DNA of 15,772 bases from Paracoccaceae bacterium. Lineage in GTDB: Bacteria; Pseudomonadota; Alphaproteobacteria; Rhodobacterales; Rhodobacteraceae. This document shows, piece by piece, positions 1 to 6,657 of this stretch; within the stretch, counting starts at the first letter, position 1, and every line of letters starts with the position of its first letter. The position numbers and the translations under genes were made by a program. The stretch spans positions 1 to 15,772 of the forward strand of contig SKKS01000388.1 of NCBI GenBank assembly GCA_007123625.1, written 5' to 3'. The notes beneath the pieces are model-generated. The model was not told where the DNA came from. It saw nothing but the letters and a program-made list of their open reading frames with translations, and made no database searches.

Positions 1-629
1 AGCCGCACCATGATCTGTGTGGACAGCATGTTCAGGACTACCTTCTGCGCGGTTCCGGCCTTCATTCGGGTTGACCCGGCCACGACTTCGGCGCCGGTTT
101 CGGTGACGATACCATGCGCGGCGGCGGTAACCAGCGGCGTACCGGCATTGCACGCGATACCAACCGTTAGCGCCCCGGCATCACGGGCGGCCGCGATGGC
201 GGCGTTGGTGAAAGGTGTGCGCCCGCTGGCCGCGATGCCGATCACCACGTCATGCGCGGCGACGCTTGCGCGTTCGACCTGTGCGCGGGCATCCGCGACA
301 TCATCCTCCGCCCCTTCGATCCCGACAGTCAGCGCCTGCGTTCCCCCAGCGATCAGATAGACGGTGCGCACATCGGGCCAGTCGAAGGTGGGACCCAGTT
401 CGGTGCCATCCTGTACCGCGATGCGGATCGACGTACCCGCCCCGGCATAGACCAGCCGCCCGCCCGCGCGCAGTCGGGGCACCGCATCGGCGACCACCGC
501 CGCCAGCGCGGGCAGCGCCGGGCCGATGGTGGCGACGGCGGCCATCTGACTTTCCCAGATCGCGCGAAGCGCGGTCAGGTCGTCCCAGCGGTCGATGGCG
601 GCATAGCGGGGATCGGCAAGTTCGGTCAT
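1..629 (-). CDS. murQ: N-acetylmuramic acid 6-phosphate etherase, 3'-truncated by window edge
   Basis: MurQ cleaves the lactyl ether of MurNAc-6-phosphate, giving GlcNAc-6-phosphate and D-lactate, in cytoplasmic peptidoglycan recycling. Reading the minus strand from the ATG at 629-627 gives 209 complete codons before the left edge. The family is about 300 residues, so roughly the last 90 are missing. An SIS fold is visible: a YAGAGTS phosphate-binding turn near residues 61-67, the DGTELGPT segment with the probable catalytic acid E77, and EGAEDD with E108. The MurQ signature EVVAGSTRMKAGTAQK lies at 181-196, followed by VVLNMLST. No strong ribosome binding site precedes the ATG, so the start is the least certain part. 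It is transcribed divergently from the kinase, SIS protein and nagA, whose products would consume its GlcNAc-6-P product. The family assignment is firm because of the 181-196 motif. Confidence 0.93.
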   Translation of the reverse strand, partial: MTELADPRYAAIDRWDDLTALRAIWESQMAAVATIGPALPALAAVVADAVPRLRAGGRLVYAGAGTSIRIAVQDGTELGPTFDWPDVRTVYLIAGGTQALTVGIEGAEDDVADARAQVERASVAAHDVVIGIAASGRTPFTNAAIAAARDAGALTVGIACNAGTPLVTAAAHGIVTETGAEVVAGSTRMKAGTAQKVVLNMLSTQIMVR

Positions 630-668
630 CGGCCAAGGTCTTTCGGGCAAGGGTGGGACAAGACATTT

Positions 669-689
669 GGTCCCGTGGTGCGCGGGACC
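669..689. promoter_or_regulatory. Candidate operator: 7-bp inverted repeat
   Basis: GGTCCCG (669-675) and CGGGACC (683-689) are perfect inverted copies separated by 7 bp. They lie 40-60 bp upstream of the murQ start. Further GGGAC half-sites occur at 655-659 and 756-760. The symmetry and position fit a repressor site, but no cognate regulator gene is in this block, so the role is inferred. Confidence 0.35.
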
Positions 690-934
690 CCCTGCAGAGT
701 ACCTTCGGCAAGAAAACGAAGCAATCACCGGCACCTCGGACGTCCAGTTGCCCAAGGGACCAGCCCACGGGATACAGACCGGACCGCCTCGTGATGCCCC
801 TGCCAAGTCATCCTTTGCGGCCCTGCGCCACGCCGTCCGCCGGTAAGATGGTGGTGCCCGATCGCGCTGCGGTCGTCGCAACCCAGGCCCGGGAAGGGTC
901 AACTGGTTCACCGTGAATGCCAGGGGCAACTGCG

Positions 935-961
935 GGCGACCCCGGCGACCCCGGCGACCCC
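935..961. repeat. Three tandem 9-bp repeats
   Basis: GGCGACCCC is repeated exactly three times without spacers at 935-943, 944-952 and 953-961, in the leader region of the kinase operon. It is most simply a slippage-prone short tandem repeat. No function can be read from it. Confidence 0.85.
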
Positions 962-1093
962 GACATTGCACATCCTGCCCGAAACCCATACCGGCATTGG
1001 GCTGCCAGTCCCTACGCAGCACTCATCAAGGACCCAAGGCGCAGGCCCTTTCCTTTTGGCGTTTTTCCGGTACCAAAGGCGCAGGAGGCGCGG

Positions 1094-1999
1094 ATGCAGC
1101 TTTACATTGGTCTGGACGGAGGCGGCACGGGGTGCCGGGCGCAGGCGATGCTGGCCGATGGGCGGCGCTCGGAGGTGCTGATCGGTGGTTCCGCCAATAT
1201 CCACAGCGCCCCCGACACCGCCACGCGCGAGATCGCGGCGCTGCTGGAGCGCTGCCTTGCCGCCGCGCAGACGCTTGCCGCAGTTTACGCATGCACCCCG
1301 CCGCAGGTCGTGCTCGGGCTGGCTGGAGCCAGCGAATCGGGCGCGGGCGCACGGCTGGCCGCAGCGCTGCCATATGCGCGGCTTGCGGTTCTGGGCGATG
1401 TGGATATCGCGCTCAGCGGCGCGTTCGAGGATCAGGACGGGATCGTCCTTGCGGTCGGCACCGGCTCGGTCCTGGCACGCCAGCAGGCAGGGCAGATGAT
1501 GCGGCTGGGCGGGTACGGCTTCGTGCTGGGGGACGAAGGCAGTGGCGCGTGGATCGGTCGGCAGGCGCTGGCGCGCACGTTGCACGCGCACGACGGGCTG
1601 GCACCGGACGGCGCGCTGTGCCGGGCGTTCTGGGACCGGTTCGGCGCGCTGGCGGATGTGATCGGCTTCGCGGGTGTGGCGCGGCCCGCCGACTTTGCCG
1701 CGCTGGCGCCACTGGTGCTGGAGCATGACCGCGCAGGTTGCGCGGTGGCGGGCGCGATCCTTGATGAGGCCTGCGACTGGCTGGCACGCGCGATCACGCG
1801 GCTTCAGGACGGCGCGCCGGACATGCCGGTCGCACCGCTTGGCGGGCTGGGGCCAACACTGCTTGACCGTATCGACCGACGCAACCCGGGCGGGGTGCGC
1901 ATCGTAGCCCCGCGCGGAAGCGCGCTGGACGGCGCGCTGTGGCGGGCACGACGAATGCACGGCCAGGCCGCGCCGAACACCGAAAGGACTCCACCATGA
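1094..1999 (+). CDS. BadF/BadG/BcrA-type ATPase, probable N-acetylglucosamine/glucosamine kinase
   Basis: This is a 301-residue sugar kinase of the ASKHA fold, probably phosphorylating GlcNAc or a related amino sugar at C6 with ATP in the cytoplasm. The N-terminal phosphate-1 loop is IGLDGGGTGCR (residues 5-15), with D8 and T12. A second phosphate motif, AVGTGSV, lies near 119-125, and a GDVDIA segment near 100 carries the likely catalytic aspartate. A GGLGPTLL adenosine-type motif follows near 250. The start at 1094 has AGGAGG at 1083-1088. In-frame ATGs further upstream lack such a site and would add low-complexity sequence before the kinase fold. Its stop overlaps the next start (ATGA), so the two are translationally coupled. 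The neighbours (SIS deaminase, nagA, divergent murQ) support amino-sugar specificity, but the exact sugar cannot be decided from the sequence. Confidence 0.85.
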   Translation: MQLYIGLDGGGTGCRAQAMLADGRRSEVLIGGSANIHSAPDTATREIAALLERCLAAAQTLAAVYACTPPQVVLGLAGASESGAGARLAAALPYARLAVLGDVDIALSGAFEDQDGIVLAVGTGSVLARQQAGQMMRLGGYGFVLGDEGSGAWIGRQALARTLHAHDGLAPDGALCRAFWDRFGALADVIGFAGVARPADFAALAPLVLEHDRAGCAVAGAILDEACDWLARAITRLQDGAPDMPVAPLGGLGPTLLDRIDRRNPGGVRIVAPRGSALDGALWRARRMHGQAAPNTERTPP

Positions 2000-3018
2000 G
2001 CGACACCTTCATGGCCCGCGAAGTGGCCGAGATCCCGACACGGGTGGCGGACATTCTGCGCCTCAACGCCCCCGAGGCCGCCCGCATCGGCGCGGTCCTG
2101 CGCCGCTGCGACCCCCAGCTTGTCATCACCGTGGCGCGAGGGTCATCGGACCACGCGGCAACCTATCTGAAATACGCCTACGAAATCCTGACCGGGGTGC
2201 CGGTGGCGTCGGTTGGGCCGTCGGTGGCCTCAGTCTATGGCGCGCCGCTGCGGCTCCCGCGCAGCCTGTCCCTGTCGATTTCGCAATCGGGGCAAAGCCC
2301 GGACATCCTGGCGATGGCGCAGGCAGCGGCCGCGGCGGGGGCGCAGACAGTGGCGCTCACCAACCACCCCGACGCCCCGCTGGGACGCGCCAGCGACTTC
2401 TGCCTGCCGCTGCACTGCGGCACGGAACAAAGCGTCGCCGCCACCAAGACCTTCGTCAATTCCGTGGTGGCCGGGCTGGCCCTGCTGGTGGAATGGGCCG
2501 ACGACGACGGCCTGCGGGCCGCGCTGGCGCGGCTGCCCGATGCCTGTGCGCAAGCGCTGGCCCAGGACTGGAGCGCGCTGTCGAACCGGCTGGTCCGCGC
2601 GCCCGCGCTTTATGTCCTGGGGCGTGGGCCGGGCTATGCCATCGCCAGCGAAATGGCGCTCAAGTTCAAGGAAACCAGCGCCATCCACGCCGAAGCCTAT
2701 TCCGCCGCCGAAGTGCTGCACGGCCCTGCGGCGATCGTCGAGCGCGGCTTTCCCGTGCTGGGGTTGGTCTGTGAAGATGCCGCGCGCACGGGATTCCTGC
2801 AGACCGCGACCCGGCTGGCCGGACAGGGCGCGGATGTGTTCATCACCGACCGCGCCGAGGGCGCGACATTCCTGCCCGCTGCGGCGCCTTTGCATCCACT
2901 GCTGGACCCGCTGCTGCGGGTCGTCAGCTTTTATGTGTTCATCGAGGCACTGGCACGGCGACGGGGGCTGGAGCCAGACACACCGCGCCATCTGCGCAAG
3001 GTCACCGAGACAATCTGA
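1996..3018 (+). CDS. SIS-domain protein, probable glucosamine-6-phosphate deaminase (NagB-II type)
   Basis: This 340-residue protein has two SIS domains resembling the isomerase half of GlmS, but no glutamine amidotransferase domain (full GlmS is about 600 residues). Visible GlmS-like motifs, in order, are ARGSSDHAA, SISQSGQSPD, ALTNHPDAPL, TEQSVAATKTF, GRGPGYAIASEMALKFKE, IHAEAYSAAEVLHGP and a C-terminal PRHLRKVTETI. Without the glutaminase half, such proteins usually run the reverse reaction: glucosamine-6-P to fructose-6-P plus ammonia (NagB-II/AgaS group). Position between a kinase and nagA fits this, and no classical NagB is present in the window. The start at 1996 is chosen because its ATG overlaps the kinase stop; an earlier in-frame ATG at 1939 would overlap the kinase by 61 bp. 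The stop overlaps the nagA start (TGATG). A less likely alternative is a fructosamine-phosphate deglycase of the FrlB type. Confidence 0.85.
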   Translation: MSDTFMAREVAEIPTRVADILRLNAPEAARIGAVLRRCDPQLVITVARGSSDHAATYLKYAYEILTGVPVASVGPSVASVYGAPLRLPRSLSLSISQSGQSPDILAMAQAAAAAGAQTVALTNHPDAPLGRASDFCLPLHCGTEQSVAATKTFVNSVVAGLALLVEWADDDGLRAALARLPDACAQALAQDWSALSNRLVRAPALYVLGRGPGYAIASEMALKFKETSAIHAEAYSAAEVLHGPAAIVERGFPVLGLVCEDAARTGFLQTATRLAGQGADVFITDRAEGATFLPAAAPLHPLLDPLLRVVSFYVFIEALARRRGLEPDTPRHLRKVTETI

Positions 3019-4157
3019 TGGCAGAAGCGTTTACCGCAGAGCAGGTTTTCGACGGAACGCAGATGCGGCGCGGGACAGCGGTGCTGGTGGACGGAAGCGC
3101 AGTGGCCGGCATGATCCCCACTGCCGAAGCCAGTGCGCGCGGACTTGCGCTGACCGATCTGGGGCCGGGGATACTGGCGGCCGGGATGGTCGATCTGCAG
3201 GTGAATGGCGGTGGCGGCGTGTTGCTGGGCGCGGGCGTCGATGTGGTCATGCTGGCGCGCATCTGTGACAGCCATGCCCGGCTTGGCGCGACGCTGATCC
3301 TGCCCACGCTGATCACCGACCGCCCGGACGTCACGCAACAGGTCATCGACGCCGGAATTGCTGCGGCGCGCGCCGGGATGCCGGGCTTTGGCGGGCTTCA
3401 TCTTGAGGGGCCGCATCTGGACCCACGCCGCCATGGCGCGCATGATCCCGCCCTTATCCGCCCCATGACCGAAGCCGACCTTTCCCTGCTGGCGCGCGCG
3501 GCGGCGGACCTGCCCGCGTTGATGGTTACGCTGGCGCCCGAGGCTGCGACGCCTGCGCAGATCGCGCAACTGGCGGCGGCGGGTGTGATCGTCAGCCTGG
3601 GGCACACCGGGTGCAGTGCCGCGGCGGCGCATGCCGCCCATGCGGCGGGCGCGACGAGCGTGACGCATCTGTTCAACGCCATGAACCCGCTGGCAAACCG
3701 CGCGCCGGGGCTGGTGGGGGCCGCGCTGACTTCCGGGTTGCGGGTGGGGATCATCGCGGACGGGGTGCATGTGGCCGACGAATGCCTGCGGGTCGCGCTG
3801 GCGATGAAGGCGCCCGAGGGGTTGTTCCTGGTCTCGGACGCAATGGCGGTCGCGGGCACGGACGCTGACGAATTCATGCTGGGCGCACGGCGGGTCCTGC
3901 GGCGCAACGGGCGGCTGACGCTTGAGGACGGCACCCTTGCGGGGGCCGATATTTCGCTGCCGCAATCGGCGGCTTTTCTGGCCGGGCTGGGCGTTGCGCC
4001 CGAGCGCGCGCTGGCCATGACCAGCCGCATCCCCGCAGACGTGATTGGCGAACGTGCACATGGGCGGCTGACCCCGGGCGCGCGGGCGGACATGGTGCAT
4101 CTGGCCCCCGACCTTTCCCTCAGGGGTGTCTGGCGCGGAGGCGTGCGGATCGCCTGA
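3018..4157 (+). CDS. nagA: N-acetylglucosamine-6-phosphate deacetylase
   Basis: NagA removes acetate from GlcNAc-6-P to give glucosamine-6-P, the substrate of the preceding SIS protein. The 379-residue length is normal for the family. This amidohydrolase shows DLQVNGGGG near 59-67, where Q61 and N63 replace the metal-binding His pair, as in the single-metal E. coli type. It also shows HLEGPHL (E130 metal ligand), GHTG with H196, THLFNAMNPLANRAPG with H217, and VSDAMA with the catalytic D274. All of these match the expected order and spacing. The ATG overlaps the upstream stop (TGATG), which fixes the start and shows coupling with the SIS gene. It closes the kinase-SIS-nagA operon. Together with murQ the set covers MurNAc-6-P and GlcNAc to fructose-6-P. 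Confidence 0.95.
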   Translation: MAEAFTAEQVFDGTQMRRGTAVLVDGSAVAGMIPTAEASARGLALTDLGPGILAAGMVDLQVNGGGGVLLGAGVDVVMLARICDSHARLGATLILPTLITDRPDVTQQVIDAGIAAARAGMPGFGGLHLEGPHLDPRRHGAHDPALIRPMTEADLSLLARAAADLPALMVTLAPEAATPAQIAQLAAAGVIVSLGHTGCSAAAAHAAHAAGATSVTHLFNAMNPLANRAPGLVGAALTSGLRVGIIADGVHVADECLRVALAMKAPEGLFLVSDAMAVAGTDADEFMLGARRVLRRNGRLTLEDGTLAGADISLPQSAAFLAGLGVAPERALAMTSRIPADVIGERAHGRLTPGARADMVHLAPDLSLRGVWRGGVRIA

Positions 4158-4161
4158 TCCG
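4146..4161 (+). terminator. Weak hairpin over the nagA stop codon
   Basis: CGGATC (4146-4151) and GATCCG (4156-4161) can pair around a GCCT loop, spanning the nagA stop. There is no T-run, so this is only a tentative transcript-end structure for the amino-sugar operon. Confidence 0.25.
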
Positions 4162-4521
4162 GCACCGGTTCCATGATTTCAGATCGACTTAGCTTTGCGC
4201 GCCGTTCTGCAATCGAGTTGGCGGTGGAGCGCCAGAACATGCATCAGATCAAGGGGCGCGCGTCGAGCGATCCTTGAGCGGGAGTTGATCATCCTGACAC
4301 GTTGTCAGTCACGCGCTGGTGCGCCAGCTGATCAAGCTCGCCCGTTACGTCATGACGCAATGGGCCCTTCGCCGTGCGTTGCTGGCTACTGTCCGGCGTC
4401 GGCTTGTGCTACCCATGTCGTGCGGTGTTGGTGATTGCTTTCGACCGCGCGAGAAACCCCTTGAACGGCGTGCTGCAAGGCCCCGTCGGTCACGACATTA
4501 CCAGACAGGAGAGAACGCCCC
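4158..4521. promoter_or_regulatory. 364-bp intergenic region rich in palindromes upstream of the BLUF gene
   Basis: No recognisable gene lies here. A 34-codon frame at 4173-4277 has no clear ribosome binding site and no family resemblance. The stretch carries a perfect CTGACA-CGT-TGTCAG palindrome (4294-4308) and a GCTGG-TGCG-CCAGC hairpin (4315-4328). Two TGATCA sites, at 4286-4291 and 4329-4334, flank both elements. A promoter for the BLUF gene is expected, but I could not choose a convincing -35/-10 pair. Confidence 0.4.
4294..4308. promoter_or_regulatory. Candidate operator: 15-bp palindrome upstream of BLUF gene
   Basis: CTGACA (4294-4299) and TGTCAG (4303-4308) are perfect inverted arms around CGT. 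The size and symmetry fit a dimeric regulator site about 215 bp before the BLUF start. The binding factor is unknown. Confidence 0.3.
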
Positions 4522-4926
4522 ATGGATTTGTTTCGGGCCATCTATTCGTCCCGGCCTTTCGGCTTCGATGACGGAATTCTGAGTGGCATCCTGATGGATG
4601 CGCGGCGCGCGAATACCCGTGACGGCATTACTGGCGCCCTGATCTGTCGCGCTGACATCTACCTGCAATGGCTTGAAGGTCCCGAAGACCAGGTTCGCAA
4701 GGCGCTCGAGCGTATCGCGCGCGATGACCGCCACCTTGAAGTGACGGTTCATGTTGCCGAGCGCGTTTCCAAGCGGGTGTTCGGTGAGTGGGCGATGCTG
4801 CACGACCCTGCTGCCACCTGGATCTGGTCGCAGAAAGAGGTCTCCGACGGTGCAGTGGAGCGCGCAACACCAGAAGAGGTAACGGCGTTCTTCATGCAGT
4901 TGGGCGACGGAAACCAGTCGACCTGA
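4522..4926 (+). CDS. Short stand-alone BLUF-domain blue-light sensor (BlrB/PixD-like)
   Basis: This 134-residue cytoplasmic protein is almost entirely a BLUF domain, which binds FAD and senses blue light through a hydrogen-bond switch. All photocycle residues are present at canonical spacing: Y8 in RAIYSSR, N31 in the NTRDGITGAL helix, Q49 in YLQWLEGPED, and W90 with M92 in FGEWAML. The C-terminal 35-40 residues probably form the helical cap typical of short BLUF proteins, such as Rhodobacter BlrB or cyanobacterial PixD. No GGDEF, EAL or other output domain is fused, so signalling must go through a partner protein. AGGAGAG at 4507-4513 supports the start. It appears monocistronic, with non-coding DNA on both sides and no obvious partner next door. 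The BLUF assignment is firm; the signalling output is unknown. Confidence 0.93.
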   Translation: MDLFRAIYSSRPFGFDDGILSGILMDARRANTRDGITGALICRADIYLQWLEGPEDQVRKALERIARDDRHLEVTVHVAERVSKRVFGEWAMLHDPAATWIWSQKEVSDGAVERATPEEVTAFFMQLGDGNQST

Positions 4927-5135
4927 GCGCGCCCGAGCGACCAGTGACGGGGGCGTGACGGTCCCCGATAACACATTCAGCCCGCAAATGCGGTCGTGAT
5001 CGCCCCGACGCCTGCGCGGTATCAGGGGCGAAGCCCGGTCGCTCCGTGCCAACAGGCAAAGCGGCTTTCATTCCTTCCCCTTTCGGTTCAATAGTGGCGC
5101 GCAGACGCTCAGGACATCACAACTGGAAGGAATTC

Positions 5136-6044
5136 ATGGACCGCCTTGCCTGTGACCGGATGTTCGCCGCCGTGATGGAAACCGGTAGCTTTACCTCTGC
5201 CGCCGACCGGCTGGGCACGACCTCGGGGCAGGCCTCGAAACTGGTCTCGCGGTTGGAGGGCGCGCTGGGCGTGCGGCTTCTGAACCGCACCACCCGCGCC
5301 GTTTCGCCCACCGAGGCCGGTCAGGCGTACTTCGACAGACTGCGGCCGTTGCTGGATGAATTCGACAGCCTTGACGCCGCGGTGCGCGATGTCACGCAAG
5401 TCCCGCGCGGGCGGTTGCGGCTGACTGCGCCCCTGACCTTCGGCGGTCTGGAACTGACTCCGATCCTGAACGACTTCGCCTTGCGCTGGCCCGAGATCGC
5501 GCTGAACGTGAGCTTTTCCGACCGGGCGGTGAACCTTGTGGACGAAGGCTTTGACATGGCCATCCGGGTCGGGCGTCCCGGCGACTCCAGCATGATCGCG
5601 CGCAAGCTTTGCGAGGTGCGGATCATCATCGTCGCGGCGCCGGACTGGCTGGCGGAGCATGGCGCGCCGCAGACCCCGCAGGAGGTTGCCGCGCACGCCT
5701 GCATCCTTGACACCAACTTTCGCGACCCCGAGCGCTGGCCGTTCCGGGTGGAGTGCAAGCCGTTTGTCGTGCCTGTGCGCGGTCGTCTTCGCTATTCCAA
5801 TGCCCTTGCCTGCCTGAGCGCGGCCGAATCCGGGCTTGGCCTTGCCTGCGTGCCCAGTTTCGTCGCCGGCGATGCCTTGCGCGCGGGCCGGGTGCGGCAA
5901 GTGCTGCGCGCATTCGAGCCCGAGCCCTATGGCGTTCATGCGCTTTACCCGCATAGCCGCCACCTCGCCGCCAAGGTGCGGGTGCTGGTCGATTTCCTGG
6001 CCGAACGCTATCGCGGCACACCGCCCTGGGATGTGGGTTGGTAA
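5136..6044 (+). CDS. LysR-family transcriptional regulator
   Basis: This is a 302-residue LysR-type regulator. The N-terminal winged helix-turn-helix spans about residues 5-63, with ETGSFTSAADRLGTTSGQASKLVSRLEGALG... as its core and the usual LLNRTTRAVSPTEAG wing. The effector domain runs from about 90 to 295 and includes GRLRLTAPLTFGG and MAIRVGRPGDSSMIARKL. The ATG at 5136 has GGAAGG just upstream (5125-5130) and gives the standard length. An in-frame upstream ATG would add 30 unrelated residues. It precedes, on the same strand, a DoxX and a VOC dioxygenase gene, with 121 bp between. It is therefore the likely regulator of that pair, responding to an aromatic or quinone-like signal. The effector is inferred only from the neighbours. 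Confidence 0.9.
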   Translation: MDRLACDRMFAAVMETGSFTSAADRLGTTSGQASKLVSRLEGALGVRLLNRTTRAVSPTEAGQAYFDRLRPLLDEFDSLDAAVRDVTQVPRGRLRLTAPLTFGGLELTPILNDFALRWPEIALNVSFSDRAVNLVDEGFDMAIRVGRPGDSSMIARKLCEVRIIIVAAPDWLAEHGAPQTPQEVAAHACILDTNFRDPERWPFRVECKPFVVPVRGRLRYSNALACLSAAESGLGLACVPSFVAGDALRAGRVRQVLRAFEPEPYGVHALYPHSRHLAAKVRVLVDFLAERYRGTPPWDVGW

Positions 6045-6084
6045 GACTTCTTCCATTTCGGATGCAATCATCTTCCCGGTGGCT

Positions 6085-6099
6085 GGATTATCATTATCC
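6085..6099. promoter_or_regulatory. Near-palindrome between LysR and DoxX genes
   Basis: GGATTATCATTATCC is symmetric at 12 of 15 positions and lies about 70 bp before the doxX start, in an unusually AT-rich patch. It is a reasonable LysR binding candidate, but there is no experimental or comparative support here. Confidence 0.35.
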
Positions 6100-6165
6100 C
6101 GGTCTGGTGTCATGTTGCAGGCATCGAAACACACTCGGTGCCATCGCATCACAAGGAGTCCCGAA

Positions 6166-6600
6166 ATGACCTACGCCACCCCGACCACCGACCGCGCAAG
6201 CCTGCTTGACGGTGTCAGCAATGCCGACCTTGCCGCCACAATCCTGCGCGTCACGATGGGCGTTTTCTTCCTTGCCCATGTCTGGATGAAGCTCGTCCTC
6301 TTTACCCCGGCGGGCACCGTTGCCTTCTTTGAAAGCCTCGGGTTTCCGGGCTTCCTTGCCTATGTCGTCATCGTGGCCGAACTGCTGGGCGGCATCGCGC
6401 TGATACTTGGATTCTGGTCGCGCTGGGTATCGCTGGCGCTGCTGCCGATCCTGCTGGGCTCGATCTATCCGCATTGGGGGGCGGGCTTCTTCTTCTCCAA
6501 TCCCGGCGGCGGCTGGGAATTTCCTGCCTTCTGGTCGGTTGCGCTGATCGTGCAGGCACTTCTGGGCAACGGCACCTTCGCGCTGGGCCGCGACCGCTGA
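6166..6600 (+). CDS. DoxX-family integral membrane protein (CatD-like)
   Basis: This 144-residue membrane protein has about four transmembrane helices, near residues 23-45, 62-82, 84-103 and 120-138. The DoxX pattern is visible: LRVTMGVFFLAHVWMK in the first helix, then AELLGGIALILGF and a third helix ending at the PHWGAGFFFSNPGGGWEF loop. DoxX proteins are poorly understood inner-membrane proteins linked to quinone and thiol redox stress. AAGGAG at 6153-6158 fixes the start. The next gene is a VOC dioxygenase 57 bp downstream, apparently in the same transcript. The pair mirrors Bacillus subtilis catD-catE, where a DoxX protein and a catechol 2,3-dioxygenase protect against catechols and quinones. 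That equivalence is inferred from domain type and order. Confidence 0.88.
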   Translation: MTYATPTTDRASLLDGVSNADLAATILRVTMGVFFLAHVWMKLVLFTPAGTVAFFESLGFPGFLAYVVIVAELLGGIALILGFWSRWVSLALLPILLGSIYPHWGAGFFFSNPGGGWEFPAFWSVALIVQALLGNGTFALGRDR

Positions 6601-6609
6601 ACACGTCAA

Positions 6610-6634
6610 GGCCGGTGCCCTGCGGGCACCGGTC
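6610..6634 (+). promoter_or_regulatory. Intercistronic hairpin between DoxX and VOC genes
   Basis: CCGGTGCCC (6612-6620) and GGGCACCGG (6624-6632) form a perfect 9-bp stem with a TGC loop. It is extendable by a G-T and a G-C pair. There is no T-run after it, so it more likely protects or partly attenuates the message than terminates it. Confidence 0.5.
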
Positions 6635-6657
6635 CTGCATATCCCGGAGTCAGAGCC

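Larger units (their letters stand above)
630..1093. promoter_or_regulatory. Divergent intergenic region between murQ and the amino-sugar kinase gene
   Basis: No convincing gene lies in this 464-bp gap, which must carry promoters for both directions. Visible structure includes an inverted repeat at 669-689, three tandem copies of GGCGACCCC at 935-961, and a near-repeat of CCAA(A)GGCGCAGG at 1034-1045 and 1073-1085. The second copy runs into the Shine-Dalgarno sequence. A small hairpin can also form between CCTTTTGG (1052-1059) and CCAAAGG (1073-1079), just ahead of the kinase start. I could not pick a confident -35/-10 pair. Confidence 0.5.

Noticed and set aside
2931..4100. A 389-codon minus-strand open frame opposite nagA
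   Set aside because: nagA on the + strand has every catalytic motif; the antisense product is low-complexity and His/Arg/Gln-rich.
4173..4277. A 34-codon frame after nagA
   Set aside because: It has no clear ribosome binding site and no recognisable sequence features; chance frames of this size are common.
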